The notes: generated by a model from the sequence alone, not told the origin. DNA of 64,000 nt from Bog-532 sp963805255 (GCA_963805255.1 CAWDTK010000003.1:248001-312000); one strand, 5' to 3'. Positions 52,626 to 61,176 are shown, numbered from the stretch's first letter. Translations and numbers: made by a program.

Positions 52626-54119
52626 GTGACGACGAGTGATCTCGGCCTGGTCCTGCTCACCGGATCCGGGGTGGTGCTCGCGGCGATCGTGGCGGCCCGG
52701 CTCGCTCATGGCATCGGCCTGCCGGGCCTGCTCGTCTTCCTCGGTTTCGGCCTGGCCCTCGGTGAGGCGGGGGCTGGCGTGCGGTTTAACAACGCCGGGC
52801 TGGCGCAGGCTCTGGGGCTCAGCGCGCTGGTGCTGATCCTCGCCGAAGGCGGCCTGACGACCAGCTGGGCGCACGCGCGTACCGCGGCTCCTGCCGCGCT
52901 AAGCCTGGCCACGGCCGGGGTGGCGGTCAGTGTCCTGGTAGTCGCCGTGGCCACTCGCTGGCTGCTGGACCTTGGCTGGCGGGACGCGCTGCTGCTCGGC
53001 GCGGTGCTCGCGCCCACCGACGCCGCGGCGGTGTTTTCGGTGCTGCGCAAGCTGCCGCTGCCGCCCCGGCTGTCCGGGATGCTGGAGGGAGAGTCAGGGC
53101 TTAACGACCCGCCGGCGGTGCTCGCGGTGACCCTGCTCAGCGACCTGGGCCGGCACGCGCCCTCGCCTGGGCTGATCGCTGGCGAGGTGGTTTACGCGCT
53201 GGCCGCCGGCGCCGCGATCGGGCTGCTGGCAGGACTGGCCGGTGCCTTCGGGCTGCGGCGAGTGGCCTTGCCGGCCTCTGGACTGTACCCGATCGCGATC
53301 CTGGCGCTCATCGTCGCCAGCTACGGGGTGGCGTCGCTGGCACATGCCAGTGGCTTCCTGGCCGTCTACATCTCCGCGCTGGTGCTGGGCAATGCCCGGC
53401 TGCCGCACGGCCCGGCGATCCGGGGCTTTGCCGAAGGCGTCGCCTGGCTAGCGCAGATCGGGCTGTTTGTGATGCTGGGTCTGCTCGCCTCCCCGTCACG
53501 GCTGCCCGGCCAGATCCTGCCGGCGGTGGCCGCGGGGTCGGTGCTCGTACTGCTGGCCCGGCCGATCGCGGTGGCCGTCGCGACGCTGCCGCTGCGGGTG
53601 CCCTGGCGCCAGCAGGCGTTTCTGTCCTGGGGCGGGCTGCGCGGCGCGGTCCCGATCGTGCTGGCCACGATCCCCGTGAACGCTCGCGTGCCCGGGGCCA
53701 CCCGCCTGTTCGACGTGGTGTTCATCGTCGTCCTGATCAATATCCTGCTGCAAGGCACCACCCTGCCGTGGGCCGCGCGGCGGCTGCGGGTGACCGCACT
53801 GGCCGAACCGCTCGATGTGGATGTCGAGGCAGCGCCACTGGAGGCGCTGCACGCCGACCTGCTCCAGGCGCAGATCCCGCCCGGGTCACGGCTGCATGGC
53901 GTGGAAATCTTCGAACTGCGGCTGCCGGCCCAGGCGAACGTGGCCCTGATCGTCCGCGGCGGGCAAGGGTTCGTCCCCGGCCCCTCTACGATGCTGCTAT
54001 CTGGTGACCGGCTGCTCATCGTGGCGTCGGCCACGGTGCGGGAGCAGACCGAGCGACGGCTACGGGCGGTCGGCCGCGCCGGCAAACTCGCCGGGTGGTT
54101 CGGCGAACACGGCCTATGA
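52626..54119 (+). CDS. K+/H+ (CPA1/NhaP-type) antiporter with RCK_C domain
   Basis: A 497-residue membrane antiporter with about 12 helices, e.g. LVLLTGSGVVLAAIVAARLA and LVFLGFGLALGEAGAGVRFN. The ion-site motif is LLGAVLAPTDAAAVFSVLRK, with LEGESGLNDPPAVLAV next. LSWGGLRGAVPIVLA is a conserved late helix. The final 120 residues form a cytosolic RCK_C (TrkA-C) regulatory domain. GTG 52626 was chosen; the extra upstream residues are glycine-rich. It resembles the NhaP2/CvrA group, which keeps pH and potassium balance. Confidence 0.9.
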   Translation: MTTSDLGLVLLTGSGVVLAAIVAARLAHGIGLPGLLVFLGFGLALGEAGAGVRFNNAGLAQALGLSALVLILAEGGLTTSWAHARTAAPAALSLATAGVAVSVLVVAVATRWLLDLGWRDALLLGAVLAPTDAAAVFSVLRKLPLPPRLSGMLEGESGLNDPPAVLAVTLLSDLGRHAPSPGLIAGEVVYALAAGAAIGLLAGLAGAFGLRRVALPASGLYPIAILALIVASYGVASLAHASGFLAVYISALVLGNARLPHGPAIRGFAEGVAWLAQIGLFVMLGLLASPSRLPGQILPAVAAGSVLVLLARPIAVAVATLPLRVPWRQQAFLSWGGLRGAVPIVLATIPVNARVPGATRLFDVVFIVVLINILLQGTTLPWAARRLRVTALAEPLDVDVEAAPLEALHADLLQAQIPPGSRLHGVEIFELRLPAQANVALIVRGGQGFVPGPSTMLLSGDRLLIVASATVREQTERRLRAVGRAGKLAGWFGEHGL

Positions 54120-54205
54120 GCCCGGTGACGCGCTTGCGCGGGAGCGGCCGGGGATGACCCGCTCACGCCGGTGGTCTGGCCGCCGCGCCCTCCTCCTGAG
54201 CCGGC

Positions 54206-54440
54206 TGGTACGAGCGGATCGAGGCGCCGCCCGGCCCGGACGGCAAGCGCCGCCAGCCGCGGATCGGGCCGTACCGCACCGAGAAGGAATGCAAGGACGC
54301 CGTCGTGGAAGCGCTCGGCTACGTGAAGGCGGGAACCTACGCCGACGACCGGCAGACTACGCTCCGCGTCGACCTCCTGCGCTGGCTGGAAGGGCAGCAG
54401 CTCGCGCGCAAGCAGCGGACCTATGAGAGCTACGCGGAAG
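54206..54440 (+). pseudogene. Tyrosine integrase N-terminal fragment beside tRNA-Sec
   Basis: WYERIEAPPGPDGKRRQPRI, GPYRTEKECKDAVVEALGYV and KAGTYADDRQTTLRVDLLRW then LEGQQLARKQRTYESYAEA form the arm-binding and core-binding start of a phage-type integrase. It runs without a break into the tRNA-Sec 3' end at 54441 and has a stop just upstream, so both ends are lost. Its place beside the tRNA fits an element that used this gene as its attachment site. Confidence 0.72.
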
Positions 54441-54532
54441 CGGAGGCGGACGGGAATCGAACTCGCCAGCGCCGCAGCGCAGCGCTCACCGGTTTGAAGA
54501 CCGGGGGGGCCACCAGGCACCCAGACGCCTCC
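54441..54532 (-). tRNA. selC: tRNA-Sec with damaged anticodon arm
   Basis: A 92-base selenocysteine tRNA. The 5' end GGAGGCG pairs with CGCCTCC at the 3' end, there is a long variable arm (GAGCGCTGCGCTGCGGCGC), and the anticodon is TCA. Three faults are visible. The loop reads CTTCAA-A with one A fewer than the copy at 46.6 kb (CCGG-TCTTCAAA-CCGG instead of a 5-bp stem with 7-base loop). The T-stem has an A where the other copy has G (GCGAG facing CCCGT). The eighth acceptor pair is T-C. CCA is not encoded. Confidence 0.8.
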
Positions 54533-54705
54533 GCGGCGACTCTACTGGCTGCGCCGGCGGCCGGGTGACCGGCGCGCGCCGGGAGCGACCCTAACCTGTT
54601 AAGGCCCACGCCGGGGCGGCGCTGTTTGCGTCGCAGGTTCCGCACCGCATTACCGGCACAATGGGAGGCGGCCCGCCCAGCGGGAAGATCCACTACGAGG
54701 AGGCG

Positions 54706-56394
54706 ATGTCCGCCGTGAGCCGCAATCATCCGTGGTGGCAGGAGGCAGTCGTCTACGAGGTGTACCCACGAAGCTTCGCGGATTCCGACGGAGACGGCAT
54801 CGGGGATCTCGCCGGCGTGCGTTCGCGCCTGCCTTATCTGTCGGAGCTCGGGGTGAACGCCATCTGGATGACACCGTTCTACCCGTCCCCGCTCGCGGAT
54901 GGCGGCTATGACGTCAGCGACTATCGCGACGTGGACCCGCGGCTCGGGACCCTGGCCGGCTTCGACGAACTGGTCGCCGAGGCGGCCGAGTACGGGCTCC
55001 GCGTGATCGTGGACCTCGTGCCGAACCACTGCTCGGCCGAGCATCCCTACTTCCGCGCGGCGCTGGCCGCCCCGGCCGGCCGCCCCGAGCGCGAGATGTT
55101 CATCTTCCGGGACGGGCGCGGCCCGGGGGGCGACGAGCCGCCCAGCAACTGGCAGTCGGTTTTCCACGGCCCGGCGTGGACGCGGGTCACCGAGCCGGAC
55201 GGCCGGCCCGGCCAGTGGTACCTGCACCTGTTCGACCAGGGCCAGCCCGACTGGAACTGGCGCAACCCCGCGGTCAACAGCTACTTCGAAGAGGTCATCC
55301 GGTTCTGGCTCGGCCGCCGCGCCGCCGGGCTGCGCATCGACGTGGCGCACGGGCTGTTCAAGGACCCTGCCCTCGCCGACCTCACCGCGCCGCCCGCGTC
55401 GCACGCCCCTGCCCCGTCCGCCTACTACCACCGGGCCGAACTGCACGAACTGTACCGCCTGTGGCGGTACATCCTCGACTCCTACACGCCCGGGGAGTTT
55501 CCCGGCCCGCGCACCGCGGTCGGTGAGGTCTGGTACGACTCCCCCGCGACGCTGCGGCCCTACCTGGCCGAGACCGGCCTGCCCCAGGTCTTCAACTTCC
55601 AGCTCATCACGGCCCGCTGGGACGCCACCGAGATGCGGGACGCGATCGACGCGATCGAGAGCATGGCGGGCGGCGACCGCGCGCCGTGGGTGATCGGCAA
55701 CCACGACGTGCCCCGCCCGGTCAGCCGGTACGCGGCCGGCGGGGCCGGGGCCCCGAACAAGCCGGCCGGGCTGCCCCGGGTGGGTGATCCGGAGCTGCGG
55801 GCCGGCGTGCGGCGGGCCCGGGCGGCGGCGCTGCTGATGCTCGCGCTGCCCGGCTCGGCGTACATCTACCAGGGCGAGGAACTGGGGCTGCCGGAAGTGG
55901 CCGAGCTGCCCGGCGAGGCGCGTCAGGATCCCACGTTCCGGCGGACCGGCGGGAAGGTCCCCGGCCGGGACGGCTGCCGGGTGCCCCTGCCGTGGACGTC
56001 CACCGGCTCCTCGTTCGGGTTCTCCACCGGCCACCGGGACGGCGAGCACGCGGCGCCCTGGCTGCCTCAGCCGAGCTACTGGGGCCAGTACAGCGTCGCG
56101 GAGCAGATCGACGACCCGGGGTCGTTCCTGAACCTGTACCGTGCGGCGCTCAAGCTGCGCCGCCTCCACCCGGCCCTCCGGCTCGGCACGCCCGAACCGG
56201 GCGCCCCGCTCATGAGGTGGCTCGAATCCGCGCCGGGTACGCTGTGCTTCACCCGCGAGCCCGGTTTCATCTTCGCCGCCAACCTGGGGGCGGCCACGGT
56301 CCCGATGCCACCGCACGCCCGGATCCTGCTGGCCAGTGAGCCGGTCAGCGACGGCAAGCTCCCGCCGGACTCGGCGGTGTGGCTGGCGTCCTGA
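54706..56394 (+). CDS. GH13 alpha-glucosidase / oligo-alpha-glucosidase
   Basis: A 562-residue glycoside hydrolase of family 13. The start WWQEAVVYEVYPRSFADSDG is typical of oligo-1,6-glucosidase and trehalose-linked enzymes. The catalytic nucleophile is Asp212 (GLRIDVAHG), the acid/base Glu274 (AVGEVW) and the stabiliser Asp334 (IGNHDVPRP). Region I is VDLVPNHCS. It would release glucose from malto- or isomalto-oligosaccharides in the cytosol. ATG 54706 follows GAGGAGG. It is convergent with selB, 119 bases away. Confidence 0.9.
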   Translation: MSAVSRNHPWWQEAVVYEVYPRSFADSDGDGIGDLAGVRSRLPYLSELGVNAIWMTPFYPSPLADGGYDVSDYRDVDPRLGTLAGFDELVAEAAEYGLRVIVDLVPNHCSAEHPYFRAALAAPAGRPEREMFIFRDGRGPGGDEPPSNWQSVFHGPAWTRVTEPDGRPGQWYLHLFDQGQPDWNWRNPAVNSYFEEVIRFWLGRRAAGLRIDVAHGLFKDPALADLTAPPASHAPAPSAYYHRAELHELYRLWRYILDSYTPGEFPGPRTAVGEVWYDSPATLRPYLAETGLPQVFNFQLITARWDATEMRDAIDAIESMAGGDRAPWVIGNHDVPRPVSRYAAGGAGAPNKPAGLPRVGDPELRAGVRRARAAALLMLALPGSAYIYQGEELGLPEVAELPGEARQDPTFRRTGGKVPGRDGCRVPLPWTSTGSSFGFSTGHRDGEHAAPWLPQPSYWGQYSVAEQIDDPGSFLNLYRAALKLRRLHPALRLGTPEPGAPLMRWLESAPGTLCFTREPGFIFAANLGAATVPMPPHARILLASEPVSDGKLPPDSAVWLAS

Positions 56395-56513
56395 CCGGAG
56401 GCCAGGGCACCCGGGCGCCCCGTCGTCCGGCGTCCCGTCGCCGGGCCCCGTCACCGGGCGGGCCAGGGACGATGAACCGGGTTCCGGTGCTGGTCGCGGC
56501 GCTGGCGCACCCA

Positions 56514-57065
56514 TCACCGGGGGCGCAGGCGGCGGCGGTCGCCGGGCAGGCGCTCGGTGATCCTGGCCCGGTCGAGAAACTCCAGCAGCGGGATGGCCAC
56601 CCGCCGGGTCGTCCCCAGTGCCTTCCGCGCCTCGCCGGAGGCCAGGGCCGCCTCGCCGGAGGCCAGGGCCGCCTCGCCGGAGGCCAGGGCCGCCTCGCCG
56701 GAGGCCAGGGCCGCCTCGCCGGAGGCCAGGGCCGCCTCGCCGGAGGCCAGGGCCGCCTCGCCGGAGGCCAGGGCCGCCTCGCCGGAGGGCAGGGCCGCCT
56801 CGCCGGAGGGCAGGGCCGCCTCGCCGGAGGCCAGGGCCGCCTCGCCACGCCCGGTTCCCCCGCCTAGGACGCGGACCCGCGCCGGGGTGCGCGCTGACCC
56901 CGTGTGCACGATCAGCTCGCGCGGCGGCCGGGGCGCGAAACCCAGGTCGATGGTGAGGCCGCTGCGGCGTTCTTCCGCCCACCGGTCGGGTTCCATCCCG
57001 GTGAGCGCGCGCACCAGGGTCGACTTCCCGTGATCGACGTGCCCGGCGGTCGCAATGACCTGCAT
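56514..57065 (-). pseudogene. selB: Selenocysteine elongation factor SelB, collapsed
   Basis: An open frame of 183 residues where SelB should have about 600. The start MQVIATAGHVDHGKSTLVRA with the P-loop is intact. After TIDLGFAPRPP the rest of the GTPase domain (G2-G5) is missing, and a short piece resembling a later domain follows (ELIVHTGSARTPARVRVLGG). Next come ten copies of the heptad GEAALAS/GEAALPS, then the end of the C-terminal winged helix (KALGTTRRVAIPLLEFLDRA). Without the switch regions and NKxD motif it cannot act as a GTPase or deliver Sec-tRNA. The start lies five bases after the selA stop, a normal selA-selB operon layout. Confidence 0.82.
56629..56846. repeat. In-frame 21-bp minisatellite, ten copies, in selB
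   Basis: Ten head-to-tail copies of GCCTCGCCGGAGGCCAGGGC plus C (56629-56838) and a partial eleventh. Two copies near 56780-56815 carry GGAGGGCAG instead of GGAGGCCAG. On the selB strand they encode the heptad GEAALAS, with proline in the two variants. Confidence 0.93.
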
Positions 57066-57070
57066 GGCGG

Positions 57071-58540
57071 TCACGGGCCGGTGAGCCCCGCACGGTCCGC
57101 GGGGGCCGTGGGGGCGACTGGGGCCGCTGGCGCCCCGGCGGTCTGGGCCGCCGGGGCGCGACCCGCTGTGCCCGCGCGACCCGCTGTGCCCGCGCGACCC
57201 GCTGTGCCCGCGGGACCCACGGGGCCCACCGCGACGAGCACGGCCCGGGTCAGCGGCTCGTCGTCGGGCGGCAGAACGGCCCGCAGATCGAGCAGCAGCC
57301 GGCCATCCTCGATCCGCCCGGCGACCGCGGGGACCTCCCCCCGCCACACCGGGACCCCACTGCGCAGGGCGGCCGCCAGGTCCTCCGGGAGGCTGACGGC
57401 AGCGCTCGGCAGCGGCACGCCGGGCGCGCCCCCGCCGCCGACCGCGCCTTCGGTCGCCACTGGCTGGGCGTCGATCCCGTGGGTACGCAGGTTCGCCGCG
57501 ATCCGTTCGGCCCGCTCGGTGAAAGATGCGGGGTCGGCGGCCAGCGCCTGCGCGACCGGCGTGGCCGGCCCGGCCAGGGTGGCCTCCAGGGCGGCCAGGG
57601 TCAGCTTGTCCACCCGCAGCGCGCGGGCCAGTGGATGCCGCGCGAGCGCCCGGACCAGGCCCGCGCGGCCGAGCAGCAGGCCGGCCTGGGGGCCGCCGAG
57701 CAGCTTGTCGCCGCTCGCGGTGACGAGCGACGCCCCGTCCCGCAGCGCCGTCTGCGCGTCCGGCTCGTCGGGCAGCAGCGGATGCGGCGCCAGCAGCCCG
57801 GAGCCGATATCGGCGACGACCGGGATGGGCGGGCCCAGGGCCCGGGCCAGCTCACGCACGCTGGCCTGAGCGGTGAACCCCTCGATGCGGAAGTTCGACG
57901 GGTGGACTTTGAGCGCGAACCCGGTGCCAGGGCCGGCCGCCGCCTGGTAGTCGGCGACCGTCGTCCGGTTGGTCGTGCCGACCTCACGAAGCCGGGCCCC
58001 CGTCGACTGCAGCAGGTCGGGCAGCCGGAACCCGTCGCCGATCTCGACCATCTCGCCCCGGCTGATCAGGATCTCGCGCCCGGCGGCCAGCGCGGTCGCG
58101 GCCAGGACCAGCGCGGCGGCGTTGTTGTTGACCAGGTGCACGCTCTCGGCGGCCGGCACCGCGGCCGCCAGGGCGGCCAGCGTCCCCCGGCCCCGGCGCC
58201 CCCGGGTGCCGGTGGTCAGGTCAAACTCCACGTCAGTGCAGCCGGCCGCGGCGAGCAGCCCGTCGGCGGCGGCGGCGGACAGCGGGGCCCGGCCGAGGTT
58301 GGTGTGCAGCAGTACCCCGGTCGCGTTGATCACCGGGGTCAGCGTGGCCGCGCGGGCCGGCAGCGCGGCGACCGCGGCGTCGGCCACGCCGTCCGGGGCG
58401 ATCGTACCGGCCCGCGCCTGATCCTGCGCGCGGGCGACGGCGGCCTTGACGAGGGCCCGGCCGAGTTTCCGCTCGGCTTCGGCCAGCCTGGGGTCGGCAA
58501 GCAGGACGTCGGTGCGCGGGACGAGGCGCCGGGTGTCCAC
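57071..58540 (-). CDS. selA: L-seryl-tRNA(Sec) selenium transferase
   Basis: A 489-residue PLP enzyme that converts seryl-tRNA-Sec to selenocysteinyl-tRNA-Sec using selenophosphate. The N-terminal tRNA-binding region starts VDTRRLVPRTDVLLADPRLA, the core has INATGVLLHTNLGRAPLS, and the PLP lysine is Lys279 in VTASGDKLLGGPQAG. The last 50 residues are an unusual alanine/proline/glycine tail with three GTAGRA repeats, beyond the family's normal end (LDLRAVLPPDDEPLTRAVLV). GTG 58540 was preferred; ATG 58573 is possible. The gene looks functional although its partners do not. Confidence 0.9.
   Translation of the reverse strand: MDTRRLVPRTDVLLADPRLAEAERKLGRALVKAAVARAQDQARAGTIAPDGVADAAVAALPARAATLTPVINATGVLLHTNLGRAPLSAAAADGLLAAAGCTDVEFDLTTGTRGRRGRGTLAALAAAVPAAESVHLVNNNAAALVLAATALAAGREILISRGEMVEIGDGFRLPDLLQSTGARLREVGTTNRTTVADYQAAAGPGTGFALKVHPSNFRIEGFTAQASVRELARALGPPIPVVADIGSGLLAPHPLLPDEPDAQTALRDGASLVTASGDKLLGGPQAGLLLGRAGLVRALARHPLARALRVDKLTLAALEATLAGPATPVAQALAADPASFTERAERIAANLRTHGIDAQPVATEGAVGGGGAPGVPLPSAAVSLPEDLAAALRSGVPVWRGEVPAVAGRIEDGRLLLDLRAVLPPDDEPLTRAVLVAVGPVGPAGTAGRAGTAGRAGTAGRAPAAQTAGAPAAPVAPTAPADRAGLTGP
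57157..57210. repeat. In-frame 18-bp minisatellite, three copies, in selA
   Basis: CGCGACCCGCTGTGCCCG occurs three times in a row at the 3' end of selA, encoding the repeated GTAGRA tail. Confidence 0.92.
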
Positions 58541-58668
58541 GGACGTGACCTTACCGCTCGCATCTCGGTGCATACCACGCGGCACGGCGCGTGCATACCG
58601 GTGCGAACGGTGGGTATTGCGTTGGCAGAAGTTCACTAGCCCCCATCCACGCGGGAGGAGTGATCGTC

Positions 58669-59328
58669 ATGACAGGGATGCTGCGCGTTCCGCGGAGCCG
58701 TGGTGCCCTCAACGGAGTGCTGCTGGTCCTGCTCGGTATCTGGGGCGGGCTCATCGCCTTCGTCGGCCCTTATTTTCATTACGCATACACACCGGATACG
58801 GCGTTCACCTACACCACGGACCGCCTCTGGCTGGAGATACTGCCCGCCGCCGGCGCCGTCCTCGGCGGCCTGATCCTGGGCGGCACCGCCAGCCGGCCCG
58901 CCGCCATCGTCGGCGCGTGGCTGGCCGCGCTGAGCGGCGCCTGGTTCGTGCTCGGCGGCTCGCTCAGCACGCTCTGGCACACCGGCGGCAGCGCCGGGCA
59001 GCCGGTGGGTAACAACCTGCACCGGGTGGTCGAGCAGATCGGCTTCTTTACCGGGCTCGGCCTGGTCATCGTGTTCCTCGCGGCGGTCGCGCTCGGGCGC
59101 TTCACCGTCATCGGGGTCCGGGAACGGAGGCTGGCCGGGGCGCCAGCGGCGGAGCGGGTGCCGGTCGAGGCACCGGCCGGGGAGATCACGCAGCCGGTGG
59201 GCGCGCACCCCCGGGTCCTGGAGACCCGGGACGCCACGGGCCCTGCGGGCCCTACCCCGCCGAACACCGACGTTGGGCAGACCCGGGTCCCCGGCGCGTC
59301 CGGCACCCGCGACACCACCGGCGCCTGA
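58669..59328 (+). CDS. Hypothetical membrane protein, four helices
   Basis: A 219-residue protein with four membrane segments: GVLLVLLGIWGGLIAFVGPY, ILPAAGAVLGGLILGG, AAIVGAWLAALSGAWFVLGG and IGFFTGLGLVIVFLAAVALG. A charged, disordered cytosolic tail of about 70 residues follows. The loop after the first helix (FHYAYTPDTAFTYTTDRLWL) is aromatic-rich and probably outside. ATG 58669 follows GGGAGGAG by eight bases. I do not know a function. It is divergent from selA. Confidence 0.75.
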   Translation: MTGMLRVPRSRGALNGVLLVLLGIWGGLIAFVGPYFHYAYTPDTAFTYTTDRLWLEILPAAGAVLGGLILGGTASRPAAIVGAWLAALSGAWFVLGGSLSTLWHTGGSAGQPVGNNLHRVVEQIGFFTGLGLVIVFLAAVALGRFTVIGVRERRLAGAPAAERVPVEAPAGEITQPVGAHPRVLETRDATGPAGPTPPNTDVGQTRVPGASGTRDTTGA

Positions 59329-59781
59329 CCCTGGCCGCGCCCGACCCTGACCGCGCACCCTGGTTGGGCGGCTGCACCTATGGGGGTGGCCGGCGGCACG
59401 TCCGCCTGCCACCTCTTTGTCTCCGGGTTTGTGTCCGGGCCGGCGAAGAATGTGGCCACGCCGGCCGGCAACGGCGCTACGGCGCTGGTGCCGTTGGCCA
59501 CCGAGTCCGGGCCGGCCAGCGCGCGGATGGGCTGCAGCACCTGCGCGTTGGCATGCCAGAACGCCCCAGCCAGCGCGGCGGATACGGCCGGCCCAGCTGG
59601 GTGCCCGGCGCTCAGCTTTTCGTACGCCCGGCGGCCCGCCGCACAACCCCGTTCACCGCGGCCGCCACCATAGGAACCGATATCATCGGCCAGGGCCTGA
59701 CAACGGCGTCGCTGAACCGGCGAATCGCCGGCGTTCCAGGCGCCCGGCATATTCCCGGCGCCGTTCAGCGAAGGGATCCCC
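59329..59781. other. Stretch without a confident gene
   Basis: A minus frame between about 59700 and 59370 has protein-like text (AYEKLSAGHPAGPAVSAALA, FWHANAQVLQPIRALAG, LPAGVATFFAGPDTNPETKR) and may be the remnant of a gene, but it has no recognisable family and its continuation overlaps the membrane protein gene. Start signals for the GT87 gene (AAGGGA at 59771) are at the right edge. Confidence 0.4.
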
Positions 59782-61176
59782 GTGACGCAGGCAGGGCAGG
59801 CCGTTGACCCCGGGCAGGCGGAGACGTCCGATTCGTCCCGTCACGCCGGGCGATGGCTGCTGCCCGCCGGCCCGGGTCTCCTCCTCCTCCTGGTGCTGGC
59901 CGTCTACGTCGCCGACCTGGTTTACCAGCTGCACGCGCTGACCGAGATGCGGGACCTGGCCGTCTACCGCGCCGGCGGCCTGATCACCCGGCACGTTTCG
60001 CCGCCGTACAACCCCCGCGCCCACGCGCCGCTGTATGCCTGGCAGGGGCCCAACGGCGTCGCCTTCACCTATCCACCGTTCGCGGCGCTCGTGTTCGCGG
60101 CCGGGTCGCTGCTGTCATGGACCGCACTGCGCTGGGTCATGACCCTGGCCAGCCTCGGCGCCCTCGCGCTGTCGCTGTGGCTGACCTTCGGCGCCCTGGG
60201 CTATTCCGGCCGGCGTGTCCGGGCAGGCGCGACCCTGCTGGTCACCGCGGCGGCTCTGCTGACCGAGCCGGTACAGGAGAACCTGGCCCTCGGCCAGATC
60301 AACGTGCTGCTCATGCTGCTCATCGCGGTGGACCTGCTGCTGCCCGGACGGCACTGGTGGAATGGCATCGGGATCGGCGTCGCGGCGGGCATCAAGCTGG
60401 TGCCGCTGATCTTCATCCCTTACCTGCTGCTCACCGGGCGGTTCCGGCAGGCCGCGACGGCCGCGGGCACCTTCGCGGCCACGATCGCGCTCGGCTACCT
60501 GATCCTGCCGAACGATTCGGGCAAGTACTGGGGCGACGGGCTGTTCCTGAAGGCGAACCGGATCGTCTTCCTCGGCACCCGCGGCAACCAGTCGCTCCGC
60601 GGTATCGTCACCCGGTTCGCCGGCAGCGTGGCCGGGGGAAGTGCCCCGTGGCTGGCCGTGGCGATCGTGATCGCGATCGCCGGCCTGCTCACCGCCGCCG
60701 CCCTCGGCCAGGCCGGCCATCCGGTACCCGGGATGCTGGCCTGTGCCCTGACCGGGCTGCTAGTGTCGCCGCTGAGCTGGGATCATCACTGGGTCTGGGT
60801 CGCGCCGGGCATCGCGCTGGCCGGTCATCTGGCCGTTCGCGCGCGCGGGTGGGCGCGAACGGCGTGGTGGACGGCGGCGGCGGCGCTGCTGTTCGTGTTT
60901 GGCGCCTGGCCGCAGTTCTGGGACCGCACGATGGGCCTCACGCCCGCCGGGTGGGTCTGGTACGGCCCCACCGAGTACTTCGCCTACGGCGACAACCCGG
61001 CGTACAACGAGTACCACTGGAATGGGCTGCAGACCGTGGCCGGGAACTCGTTCGTGCTGGCCGGGCTGGTCGCGCTGGCCGTCCTGGCGGCCGCCGCGAT
61101 CCGGCTGCGCGAGCCCGCCGTCAGCGGTTTCGCACGTGCCCCGCAGCGGGTCAGACAGGCCCTGCACCGGCCGTGA
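59782..61176 (+). CDS. GT87 (DUF2029) membrane mannosyltransferase
   Basis: A 464-residue polyprenol-phosphate-mannose-dependent glycosyltransferase with about ten membrane helices. The conserved outer-loop aspartate is in MRDLAVYRAGGLITRHVSPP, with FTYPPFAALVFA, ALGQINVLLMLLIAVDLLL and LLVSPLSWDHHWVWVAPGIA, the usual GT87 landmarks. It should add alpha-1,2-mannose to lipoglycan or glycoprotein outside the cell. GTG 59782 has AAGGGA upstream. Its stop overlaps the start of the pcm gene by four bases. Confidence 0.88.
   Translation: MTQAGQAVDPGQAETSDSSRHAGRWLLPAGPGLLLLLVLAVYVADLVYQLHALTEMRDLAVYRAGGLITRHVSPPYNPRAHAPLYAWQGPNGVAFTYPPFAALVFAAGSLLSWTALRWVMTLASLGALALSLWLTFGALGYSGRRVRAGATLLVTAAALLTEPVQENLALGQINVLLMLLIAVDLLLPGRHWWNGIGIGVAAGIKLVPLIFIPYLLLTGRFRQAATAAGTFAATIALGYLILPNDSGKYWGDGLFLKANRIVFLGTRGNQSLRGIVTRFAGSVAGGSAPWLAVAIVIAIAGLLTAAALGQAGHPVPGMLACALTGLLVSPLSWDHHWVWVAPGIALAGHLAVRARGWARTAWWTAAAALLFVFGAWPQFWDRTMGLTPAGWVWYGPTEYFAYGDNPAYNEYHWNGLQTVAGNSFVLAGLVALAVLAAAAIRLREPAVSGFARAPQRVRQALHRP

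Noticed and set aside
1704..54440. Joining the integrase C-terminal (1.7 kb) and N-terminal (54.2 kb) fragments as one split gene
   Set aside because: They are 52 kb apart with no shared overlap to prove common origin; treated as separate remnants.
56557..57033. Repeat-rich plus-strand protein across the selB minisatellite
   Set aside because: Tandem repeats open every frame; only the minus frame joins recognisable SelB ends.
54430..57093. 887-codon minus-strand frame across the GH13 gene
   Set aside because: It is antisense to GH13, has low-complexity composition, and only its first part touches selB in another frame.
59853..61172. Upstream part of the 895-codon frame ending in pcm
   Set aside because: It is the +2 frame of the GT87 gene; the real pcm start is the GTG at 61173.
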